Shown in pieces: positions 54,651 to 64,000 of a stretch of 64,000 nucleotides of DNA (position 1 is the first letter of the stretch; each line of letters starts with the position of its first letter). Source of the DNA: Peronospora farinosa. Lineage: Eukaryota > Oomycota > Peronosporomycetes > Peronosporales > Peronosporaceae. Location: NCBI GenBank assembly GCA_947646735.1, contig CANTFK010000994.1, positions 496,001-560,000 on the forward strand. The letters are read 5' to 3'. Under the pieces are notes generated by a model. The model searched no databases, had not been told where the DNA came from, and saw only the letters and a list, made by a program, of their open reading frames with translations. The position numbers and the translations under genes are program-made.

Positions 54651-55280
54651 GGATGGTAGAAATTGATCACGTCGATTCATGTCGCGCAATCGGACGGAAA
54701 CAAAGAAAAGCTTTTGAGTGAAAGAGTTTGCCACAGCAAGTAGAGCCGAGACGGTCATTAGTAAACTAATTAAAAATAGTGCGTAAGAGGAGTGCGATAA
54801 GAAAAAAAAATCGAGAAAGAAAAAGAAGACTCTTTTATTTCAAAGCAGAAGCCAATTCGTGTGTAACTTGCTGCCAAGCTTGTCAATTTTCCATTCCTTT
54901 GACATTTTAGATTCACTTCTGTCAGATAAACGATAGGGTGTGCAGGAAAATACCCTATGATATCGTATCGACGAGAAGCTCTATTGTACTGCGATTTGTA
55001 GACATCGTCTGGCTGTAAAACATTTGGACTGCGGCTGTCAAGCATGCATGTTGCAGTTAGTGGAGGCACCATAGGAACAAAACTCAGACGCAGACGCCAG
55101 CACCAATCCACGACAAGCTCTTAGCGAAGTTAATACGTCGGGAGGTCGAACGAGACGTCAACGCGAGGGTAGGAGACAGCGGTCCTCGACTGCGGCTCTA
55201 GTATTCGGTGGGCTGCAAAAAATAAGCAACACAAAGGGCAGGTCAAATCCGCGCTCCTGCTTACTCGAAAGATTGTAGAT
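54651..55280. other. No gene recognised
   Basis: Region between effector 2 and the LINE relic. Short minus-strand frames have no recognisable features. Confidence 0.45.
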
Positions 55281-55499
55281 AAACAATTGAAGAAGAGCTT
55301 AGTACACTCAATAATTCGACAAGGTCTCTGTCTGGAACAGACTATGGATACTGCGATGACAACTGAAGCGGGCTTCAAGCTGGGAATAACTCAACTTATT
55401 TTGATTCTCTGTCAGATACACACCACCATATCGACCACAGCTTTCAAACTGATATCTTATCCCAGGGCAAAAATGAGCTGCTCATCGAATCTTTCTCAT

Positions 55500-56145
55500 C
55501 GGAAAGGTTCTTCGGGCCATCACGTCGCCTACCCGACATAAAGAGGCTGGGCCGGACGGGCTCAACAACGAGGACTATCAAGCGCTACTAGCACCAGCAC
55601 TCGTTACAATAAGTGCAGGACCAACGCCACATTTGCCTCCATCCCGGAAGGACATACCATCTTGCTCCGAAAGAAGAGCGATTTAACAGACGAAATGTGG
55701 ATTAATGGCCGATCGCGTAGCTCCAGACATCGTCGCCAAGGTGTTGTCTCGTAGAGTACAAAAAGTCTTAGGGGTTCTTATTCAAGACACACAACAAGGG
55801 GTACGTACATGACAAACAATGTTTAAAGAGTCATAATGATGATGGCACTTTTGTAAAAGCAACATACCAACCGAGTCGGGAGCCTGCTAATAGCCGAGCA
55901 ATTTTGTGTTGGACATGTGCAAGGCGTATGAGACGGTCTTATGCTTTTTTTAAAATTATGCATAATTTTGGGTTTGCGAATTCATTAATTACAATGATGC
56001 AGAATCTCTACACCGCCGGTTTGTAGTGATTATAATACTATCCGGCCCGATCCCCATAGTCGCGGGCATCCGACAGGTTGCCCGTTGAGACCACTATTAT
56101 TTCTTCTCGTAGCGAGGATACTAGCAATAGTACGACACAGCCAAG
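55500..56145 (+). pseudogene. LINE reverse transcriptase relic, interrupted by E4
   Basis: Scattered frames on the plus strand follow the LINE RT order: PDGLNNEDYQALLAPAL, then MADRVAPDIVAKVLSRR with VQKVLGVLIQDTQQGYV, VLDMCKAYETV, MHNFGFANSLITMMQNLY, and PIPIVAGIRQGCPLRPLLF next to the E4 target site. These correspond to the GPDG, RL/QxGF, LDxxKAYD and GxRQGCPLSP blocks. Many stops. Sequence after E4 (63980 onward) should continue it. Confidence 0.75.
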
Positions 56146-56150
56146 GGAAC

Positions 56151-56785
56151 TGTAACGGGGTTACACGACGGTTGTAGCGTCTTTCCGAGAGTTTACGGTT
56201 GAAGTCCCCTTGTATTGCATATAATGCATTATGATACTTCTCTTTATAGAGGTATTAAGTATAAGCGTTAAAGATACGGTATTCGGTAATACCGTATCTT
56301 ATCGATTAGGATTCGATAAATCACTAACGCTTTATTAAGTACATCATACACAGATGTTTAGACGATACGTCGTCCAATAGCAAAGTCTGCATATTATAAT
56401 TACTATTATAGTAATTAATCTAGTGTAGTGTACTTAGAGTAGGACTATTCATAAATCTTAAAGCATAAATAAAATCAGCTCTCCTTTTGAGTTTAAAATC
56501 GCAAGTCGTTCTGACTTGCTCTCTTGTGCACTTCGTGCGTTGGTTCTCCGAACCCCTAAGCTTCTAGCTTCTCTTGCACTCTGTGCGTTGGTTCTCTGAA
56601 CCTTAAGCTTATTGCTTGCTGACTAAAGTCTCTCCTACTTCCTTAGAAGAGGGTGACTTTAAAGTCGTTTAATTAGTTCCTTAGAACTAAGTGGCTTTTA
56701 GCCTTAACTCTATTTAGTTCTCTAGAACTAAGAGGCTTCCAGCCTAAAGTCTTCCTCTGGCTAAGAGCTGTGCAGCTCCGCTACA
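56151..56785 (+). repeat. E4 5' LTR
   Basis: TGTAACGGGGTTACA to CTCCGCTACA. The first 15 bases are a small perfect inverted repeat (TGTAAC-GGG-GTTACA). Confidence 0.93.
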
Positions 56786-56787
56786 CT

Positions 56788-56796
56788 TGGTAGCAC
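56788..56796 (+). promoter_or_regulatory. E4 primer-binding site
   Basis: TGGTAGCAC, two bases after the 5' LTR. Confidence 0.7.
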
Positions 56797-56845
56797 TCGT
56801 AGTCAATCCTACTCCTGAGTCTTTAAAGACTGACCCTCTGTGAGA

Positions 56846-57838
56846 ATGGAGAATCAAAATCACCTCTCTGAGGCACAACGACTCGCCTTAGATAAACTAT
56901 CTGCGTTCGTCGGGCCCGATCAAATCGAGGCCCAAAGCCCCGAGGTTCTAAATACTCGTCTTGAGGCCTTTATGCGTTATGAGGCAACGCTCCTCGGGCA
57001 GGTCCATGACCAGGCAGCGTCAGCTGCGCCTACACAGTACATTCCGGTACCTGTGCCCGATGCAGAGCCAAAGGCTCGCCCACTTGTTTTAAATGTTAAG
57101 ACCTTCGAGGGGAAGGAGGGAGAAAATCTTCTCCTCTGGATCCGAGAAGTTGAAATGGCAATGGATGCCGCCATGCTTGTATCAGATAAGCAACGAGTTG
57201 GCTTGGCCATTTTGAAGCTTGGTGGAAGAGCTATAGAGTGGGCTCTAACGAGCGATGTCTCTGTAAATGCTGCATTTCCCACATGGGAAATGCTTAAAAA
57301 GCAATTAACTTGCGTGTTTGCACCGCCTAATCAGGCTTATCGTGTGCGCTCACGCTTCCTAGCTACCCGACAGGGTAAGAAAGAATTGTCGGACTATGTC
57401 CAAGAGTTGAGAACTCTCATTGCTGCTATGCAGCAGGACCCACTGGCAGAGGAAGTCCGAGTAACCAGTTTTATGAAAGGACTTCGCACTGGGGTCGCCA
57501 GGACGAAAGTTTTCCGTGTCCAGCCTTCGACTTTCGAGGAGGCAGTAAGCATAGCATTTAACGCTGAATTTAACTTTAAATCTGCTCGATATGGTCTGCC
57601 CTGGTATCAATCAAATACCTCTAATTGGGCAAAACCCATGGATCTCAGTCAAGCTGAAGAAGCTGAGTTTCAAGCTGCTGAGCAGCAAGGTAACATCCGT
57701 ATAGGTTATATGTGCGGAAGCACTAGGCATCTCCGCCCTAGCTGTCCGTTGCGAAAGCAACGTTCAAATCGGCAAAGCCGAAACCCTGCTCCCAGCCAAA
57801 AGGCGAGCACCACAGGGGAAAACGTCAACTCCCAGTAG
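56846..57838 (+). CDS. E4 gag
   Basis: 330 residues from the ATG at 56846, almost the same as E3 gag but with a three-residue deletion near the N-terminus (IEAQSPEVL versus [12 protein letters not shown]). The zinc knuckle has lost its first Cys ([14 protein letters not shown], Gly for Cys), so RNA packaging by this copy may be impaired although the frame is open. The end overlaps pol in the -1 frame. Confidence 0.88.
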   Translation: MENQNHLSEAQRLALDKLSAFVGPDQIEAQSPEVLNTRLEAFMRYEATLLGQVHDQAASAAPTQYIPVPVPDAEPKARPLVLNVKTFEGKEGENLLLWIREVEMAMDAAMLVSDKQRVGLAILKLGGRAIEWALTSDVSVNAAFPTWEMLKKQLTCVFAPPNQAYRVRSRFLATRQGKKELSDYVQELRTLIAAMQQDPLAEEVRVTSFMKGLRTGVARTKVFRVQPSTFEEAVSIAFNAEFNFKSARYGLPWYQSNTSNWAKPMDLSQAEEAEFQAAEQQGNIRIGYMCGSTRHLRPSCPLRKQRSNRQSRNPAPSQKASTTGENVNSQ

Positions 57839-57856
57839 GCGCGGGACGCCCTACTA

Positions 57857-60800
57857 GGAAAGAACTAAGCTCTGTTGGATCTTTAGGAGGTAAAGGTAAA
57901 CAGAGATTAGCCCCAGGTGGTTCTGTGGATGCTCCCATAGAACAAGATTACAAGCCAGGCTTGTTGGTTGCGTCGGCAACCGTTGAGGGTTTTGAGAAAC
58001 CATGGTCAATTTTAATTGACTCAGGGGCGTCAGGGAATTATGTCCGATGTCGTTCCCTTGGAGGGAGTCAGCTGTATGCTGAGGCGCTAGAAGCGCAAGA
58101 GGGTGACAGTATAACCGTGCGTCTCGCGACCGGTGTACGTGTCACCGTTCCTAAAGTTCCGTTGAAATTAGGTGTGAAGTTCTTCGACTTCAATAGCGTT
58201 GAACGCTGTCTTGTCCTAGATTTGGACTCGAGATATGATCTCATTCTCGGTATGGACTGGCTGGAACGCCATGAGCCGTGGATCGATTGGAGATCCAAAA
58301 CTTTAGGCGGAACGCGCAATGTTCCTAGCGAAGCTTTGGAGAGTCATGAACCCACCTTCGCTAGGAAACAAAAGTGCTATTGGCGCGAGCCATTAACTGA
58401 TTCATTTAGTGTGCTGGACATCGGAGTGTCTGAGTTGATAAACTCCAATACCAACAATAATAGTGTCGAGCAGAGCTCAATGACACCTAGTGGAACGGCA
58501 CGTACTCCGTTGAGTGATACTCAAAGTAATATTGAGACACTGGATGTCGGTATTGACATCGGCTCATATATAGAGGAAGTGAAGGTCGATGACCTTGTTA
58601 GTGATATTGGCTGTAAATGCGATTCACTGAATGTCGATAATGACATCGGCTCTCGTATAGACCAAGTGAAGGTCGATGACCTTGTTAGTGAAGTCACTGA
58701 TACTAGTGACTCACTAGATGTCGGTAATCACATCGTCTATCGCATAGGGTAGGTAAATGACAAGGGGTCTGTTGACCTTGGGGATGATAATATCCCAAGT
58801 ACTTTGAAGAGTACGGTCTCGTCAAGGAGACGGCAGCGTCGCCAGATGGCGGCTGCGAGACGCAAAGCGTCTGTTTTTATCGCATAGTAATGTCAGTGAC
58901 CAGTTGTACACCCTGGTCAACGGAGTGACAGGTGATGTAGATGGAGAGGTTGACCTTGAGGCCCTCCCATCATTAAATGCTCTTTTAGAGCTAGACGAAA
59001 TGTCTGTGGATGAATTTCATCAGGCCTTGAAGGCAGGTGCTCTATCCGATATGGTGGTCATTCGACCTAACCTCGAGCTGAACTCATCCTCGCTTGTCGA
59101 TGAGACAGTCCTTGAAGATACCAAAGCGGCACTAAGTGCACGTAGTGGGGCATCTATTCTGAAGAACCCTTCATATCCCTACTATCCTTTGGTAAAGGAA
59201 TTCCAGGACGTGGTGTGTCACGATCCACCGTCGGTTCTACCACCTGATAGGGGTGTGCGTCATGAAATTGACTTGGTTCCCGGAACCAAATACTGTGTAA
59301 CACGGCAGTGGCCTTTACCCAAAGAACAGTGTGACGTCATTGACGAGTTCTTTCGTGCAAAGCACGCGGCGGGCATGGTGCGTGAGAGTAAATCTCCGCA
59401 CTCGACACCCACTTTCTGTGGTAAGAAACCAAATGGTAAATGGCGTATCGTTCATGCTTATAATAAGCTCAATGCAGCCACTATACCTGCACAGACGCCA
59501 ATACCTAGAAAGGATGTTCTTTAGAACAATACGGTCGGTTGTACCATGTACAGTGCGCTCGACTTAGTCGATGGTTATTATCAATTGCTCATGCGAGCTA
59601 GTGATATTCCGCTTACTGCTGTTAGTACTCCGAGCGGTATGCTCTGGGAGTGGTTAGTGATGCCCCAAGGGCTATCTAATGCTCCGGCTACGTTTAACCG
59701 TTTGGTGACGCAATTGTTTCGACCCCATCGAAGTTATGCACAGGCGTATTTTGATGACATTTTTGTCCATAGTCGAGCTGAACATGGGCGGTCAGATATT
59801 GAGAACCATATTGTTCATTTACGAGCTGTGCTCGAGTGCATGCGCACTAATAAATTATATGCTAATGCATCTAAGTGCATCTTCGGGGCCGAAGAGATCC
59901 CCTTTCTAGGGTGCTTCATTGGAAAACGGGGCCTAAAAGCGTATCCCGCCAAGGTCAAAGCCATAGTCGATTGGCCTGTTCCACAGTCTCAGAAGGACTT
60001 GCGTAAATGGCTTGGCCTTGCCAATTACTTACACAAGTACAGCGAGAATTACGCTGATATGGCTCGGCCGTTATCCAATCTCCTTAAAAAAGATGTGGAA
60101 TGGTGTTGGCATGCCGAACACGAAGATGCTTTACAAGCAGTGAAGGCGAGCCTTCTACATGCTCCTATTTTGGCTTTGCCAGATCCTGACCGACCGTTTA
60201 GCGTCGTCTGTGACGCATCGAATTTTTCCATTGGCAGTGCTCTGTTACAAACAGATGATGAAGGCCGTGAGCGTGTAATCGCTTTTGAATATCGCCAGCT
60301 GAAAGCTGCAGAAAAGAACCATCCAGTTCATGACAAAGAGCTACTTGCGATGAAGTATGCCCTGGTCAAATTCAGAGTTCATCTGCTGGGCTCAAAGCCT
60401 TTTGTGATCTATACCGATCATGCGTCGTTACGCACTGCGACTCAGTCGCCGCATCTCTCGCAGAGAATGGCCAGATGGCTGTCATTCTTTGCCGAATATA
60501 ATTTCGAGGTGAAATATAAGCCGGGCAAGCAAAATGCTTTGGCTGATGCATTGTCACGCAGACCTGACTATGAGCTTGCTCATGTGACGACGTTGTCGTC
60601 TTCTATTTCCGATCTCATTTGTACGGCGTATGCTAAAGATGATCACTGTATAGCGTTGCTACATGCTCTTGGCAGTGAGGAGTTTAAAGACTCGGACATT
60701 AAATTGTCGGCACGATTACGTGCGAGCCTCCATCGATATTCTATCGATCAGGGGCTGTTGAACTATCGTACAGATGTGGCGGATCCTCCGCGTATTGTGG

Positions 60801-62373
60801 TTCCTCATGATGAGGACCTGAAGTATCGTATCCTCTATGAGGTACATGACACCGCCATCGGGGGTCATTTGGGTGTGAAAAGACCTATGGTGCAATATGC
60901 CAAAGTTATTGGTGGCCCAAATTATATAAATGGGTGAGCCCATATGTGCGTACGTGTGAAACGTGTCAACGGGTGAAACCCTCACCCCATTCGGCAGCGC
61001 CGCTGGCTAGTTTGCCTATTCCCACTGGGTGCTGGGAGTCCATTATTATGGACTTTGTATTTGGCCTACCGAAAGATTCGCATGGCAATACAGGTATTGT
61101 GGTCTTTGTTGACCGCTTGAGCAAGATGGCTCACTTAGCGGCTGTGCCAGATTCGATCGATGGTGTGGGTACAGCGGAGCTGTTTATCGATCGTGTGTTT
61201 CGCCAACATGGCTTGCCAGTGGCAATTGTTTCTGATCGTGATCCTCGTTTTACGAGTAAATTTTGGAAGTCCGTCTTCCAGGTGCTGGGCACCCGTTTGG
61301 ACATGTCCACAGCGGAGCATCCGCAGACCCATGGTCAAACTGAACGCGTAAATCGCGTTGTTAAAGATATCCTCCGCAGTGTTTGTGCTGAAACACCTAA
61401 GCGATGGAGCGCTATGCTCCCTGTAGTTGAGTTTGCACTCAACAATTCCGTGCACACCTCTACCGGCTACACTCCGTTCTATGTCAATGGTCTCACACAC
61501 CCACGCGTTCCGTTAACGCTACCACCGAGTGGTTCAGGGCTTGGTGGGGGAGAGGTTGCCGATCGGCTTGCTGATGTCAGCCCTAATACTGTTAAGAAAC
61601 AGGTAAATGCGTTTCTCGCAACGCGACTAAATGTCTTACGAAATGTGCAAGATGCAATGGCTGATAGTCAAGATAAACAAAAGGAATATGCAGATGCGAA
61701 AGGCAGAGGTTGTATTAATGATTATGAGGTCGGAGACCAAGTATTACTAAATGCTAAAAATCTACCTACCAATGTAGTATCCGCTGTCTTTAAGACGAAG
61801 TTGCGCCCGCGCTTTATTGGACCCTTTAAGGTCATTGCCAAGAAAGTCACAGCGTATACGCTTAACTTTCCGCGCAAATTGCGTACACATCCTGTGTTCT
61901 ATTTTGGCATGCTCAAAAGGTATCGGGATCCGTCCCAAATAGACGCTAAGGCGCTCGCGCCGAGCCCATTGGCACTGTCGCGGGACGAAGCATCTGCGCC
62001 AACATGTCAAGTTGACCCTGCATACGGGTCCGACTCTCTTCCAGGGACGCAAGCCGGGAGTTCATCGTCTGTCTTTCCTCACGAAGGGTCCGCACCTCCT
62101 GAACAAGCTAGGCATGAGCTTGTGCCGATACACCGGCCTCCACCTCCTTTGCTCGATGCGCAGGGGAACCTACAGTTCGATGTGGAGCGTCTACTGCAGA
62201 AGCGTCGCCGCCATGGTCAAAACCAGTATCTGGTGAAGTGGCGGGGTTATCCCGAATCGTGGAACTCATGGGAGTTTGAGACTCCCCTTCGGCAGGACTG
62301 CCCGTACGCCGTGGACGTTTTTGAGCGTCGTGCGCAGGGTCCGCCTGTTGGCGCTGACGCTTCTCACCAGTAA
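57857..62373 (+). pseudogene. E4 pol (protease to chromodomain), two stops and two frameshifts
   Basis: The protease has [12 protein letters not shown]. The 87-bp repeats (two) lie near 58540-58750. A TAG at the end of this block and a frame break near 58880 follow. RT resumes (LPKEQ), with a TAG after RKDVL near 59522 where E3 has CAG. YFDD is at 59747-59758. RNase H has [14 protein letters not shown] frameshift near 60890 falls in the integrase zinc region. The integrase core to the chromodomain is one open frame (60934-62373): [50 protein letters not shown] and the chromodomain YLVKWRGYPESWNSWEF. Confidence 0.9.
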
Positions 62374-63230
62374 TGATGAGGGTAGGCGGGTTAGCGGCCT
62401 CGGACTGTCGTGAACTCGCGGCTACAGGGGTAGCCGAAACATTGGGCTGCTGGGTAGCAGACGCATAATGCGTTCGTTGGGATTTCAATTTTCCCCGGGC
62501 CTTCAATTTAGCGTAATCATAACGCATCTTCCGCTCAAGTCGAACATCTGCCACATCGGCACTTGCCCGTAGGGCCCACATGCTGCTTAAACGTCGCGCA
62601 TAATGCGCCCAGCGGCTGAAAGCCGTGTCTTCTTCGTCCTCGGTTCCCCCCGCGAACAGAAGGATGGGAACACCCTTTATGGGAGGAACTGGCGCACCGC
62701 GCACTTGCCTGTTAAGGCGTGCCAAGTATTGGCTTTGTGTAGTGATGTGGGGTTCCAGATATCGTTGTCGAAGTGCCGTGCGCGTGGCCACATCCTCAGG
62801 TGAAATGGCCTCAGGCCCAATGGTCCACCTAGAAAGGGAATGCCCAGTTGCTTTCGTTTAGGCGTTCTTCCACCGTAGGTGGCTTAAAACTGTACTGTCG
62901 GTGGTCCTGTAGTCTCGCCATATTCTTCGTCCGGCGCTTGGCGCCTTCCTCTTGGTCGATGGTCTGCTGTTGCTGCTCGTCGAGTGGGTTGGTAACCGTC
63001 ACCGTTGATGATACGTCAGGCGGGTCACGTAACGCTGTTAGCGCATCTGCAGCACCACGTTCAGGGAACGGATTCGGTGCATGACTAGTGTCATCTTCAC
63101 CCGTGAGGGTGGCTAAAGGGGACCCATCGGGTCCCACAAAGACGGTGTCACTTTCGTAACCAACCGCTTCGTCAAGGTCGCCTTCAATGAGGTCCGGTAG
63201 AGTCTGTTACTCATTGCCGGGAGGCGTCAT
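62108..63230 (-). pseudogene. E4 antisense ORF, broken
   Basis: The counterpart of the intact E3 antisense gene. The ATG is conserved at 63230, but a TAA at 63209-63207 replaces the TCA codon of E3. The frame is open from 63206 to about 62840 (GPDGSPLATLTGEDD). A frameshift near 62835 moves the rest (FSRWAHYARRLSSMWALRA) to another frame, which is open to 62108. Overlaps the sense chromodomain. Confidence 0.65.
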
Positions 63231-63339
63231 GTTATGTGCCGTGAACAAATCGTGAGGTTTTAACGTTCACTAAAGCACTACCTCAACGAGGAAAGATGTC
63301 GATTGACATTCTAGGGAACGTCAGTCTGGTGGGGGAGGG

Positions 63340-63974
63340 TGTAACGGGGTTACACGACGGTTGTAGCGTCTTTCCGAGAGTTTACGGTTGAAGTCCCCTT
63401 GTATTGCATATAATGCATTATGATACTTCTCTTTATAGAGGTATTAAGTATAAGCGTTAAAGATACGGTATTCGGTAATATCGTATCTTATCGATTAGGA
63501 TTCGATAAATCACTAACGCTGTATTAAGTACATCATACACAGATGTTTAGACGATACGTCGTCCAATAGCAAAGTCTGCATATTATAATTACTATTATAG
63601 TAATTAATCTAGTGTAGTGTACTTAGAGTAGGACTATTCATAAATCTTAAAGCATAAATAAAATCAGTTCTCCTTTTGAGTTTAAAATCGCAAGTCGTTC
63701 TGACTTGCTCTCTTGTGCACTTCGTGCGTTGGTTCTCCGAACCCCTAAGCTTCTATCTTCTCTTGCACTCTGTGCGTTGGTTCTCTGAACCTTAAGCTTA
63801 TTGCTTGCTGACTAAAGTCTCTCCTACTTCCTTAGAAGAGGGTGACTTTAAAGTCGTTTAATTAGTTCCTTAGAACTAAGTGGCTTTTAGCCTTAACTCT
63901 ATTTAGTTCTCTAGAACTAAGAGGCTTCCAGCCTAAAGTCTTCCTCTGGCTAAGAGCTGTGCAGCTCCGCTATA
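63340..63974 (+). repeat. E4 3' LTR
   Basis: Follows the polypurine tract GGTGGGGGAGGG (63328-63339). Ends CTCCGCTATA, so the canonical terminal CA has become TA, followed by the target duplication GGAAC. Confidence 0.93.
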
Positions 63975-64000
63975 GGAACTGCGGCACCCCGGCATTTCTG

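Larger units (their letters stand above)
56151..63974 (+). mobile_element. E4: Ty3/Gypsy chromovirus-type element, sibling of E3
   Basis: 7824 bp on the plus strand, LTRs of 635 bp each, perfect target duplication GGAAC (56146-56150 and 63975-63979). I count five differences between the LTRs. The last bases of the 3' LTR are TATA where the 5' LTR has TACA. Gag is open; pol has two stops (after YRIG near 58750 and after RKDVL near 59522) and frameshifts near 58880 and 60890. The antisense ORF is broken. Very similar to E3 throughout, with three fewer 87-bp linker repeats. Confidence 0.95.

Noticed and set aside
1..64000. tRNA or rRNA genes
   Set aside because: I saw no cloverleaf-like or rRNA-like sequence; a tRNAscan run would settle it.

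Overview
The window looks like the nuclear genome of a plant-pathogenic oomycete, probably a Peronosporales species (Phytophthora or a downy mildew). Two secreted RXLR-type effector genes, short introns with GT-AG borders, oomycete-like core-promoter matches and a repeat landscape dominated by Ty3/Gypsy chromoviruses support this. I cannot name the species.

Layout. 1-9.4 kb: complete Gypsy element E1 (432-8585, minus strand, TSD TATTA), apparently inserted in an older E2-like LTR relic, followed by a Copia RNase H remnant. 9.4-15.2 kb: host genes for a Pro/Ser/Thr-rich single-pass membrane protein, CDC123 and SEC22; the last two diverge from an 83-bp spacer. 15.8-19 kb: a solo LTR relic, repeat fragments and a GC-rich 22-bp minisatellite. 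19.1-27.5 kb: old, broken Gypsy element E2 (plus strand) with another solo LTR nested in its pol. 27.5-32.2 kb: gag and integrase relics, a solo LTR and E5, a truncated relative of E1. 32.9-41.0 kb: Gypsy element E3 (minus strand, TSD GGGAC) inside a LINE relic. 42.8-54.6 kb: host-gene island with RXLR effector 1, PSMB2, PIGH, SF3B3, a coiled-coil protein and RXLR effector 2. 55.5-64 kb: LINE relic interrupted by E4 (plus strand, TSD GGAAC), a close sibling of E3 in the opposite orientation. The five Gypsy elements alone make up a little over half of the window.

How the parts work together. Each complete element has LTRs, a primer-binding site matching a tRNA ending GUGCUACCA, gag with a zinc knuckle, pol ordered protease-RT-RNase H-integrase-chromodomain, and a polypurine tract. 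Each also carries a long reading frame on the opposite strand. It starts just inside the 3' LTR, runs back toward pol and overlaps the chromodomain codons. It is intact in E3, has one frame break in E1 and is degraded in E2 and E4. This shared antisense gene is one of the two strongest candidates for something undescribed. The other is the very high density of short perfect inverted repeats tiling E1 (and E5) through coding sequence.

The conserved host genes serve housekeeping functions: eIF2 assembly, ER-Golgi fusion, the proteasome, GPI-anchor synthesis and splicing. The two effectors lie at the edges of this island, next to the transposon blocks. E3 and E4 form a roughly 8-kb inverted repeat around the island.
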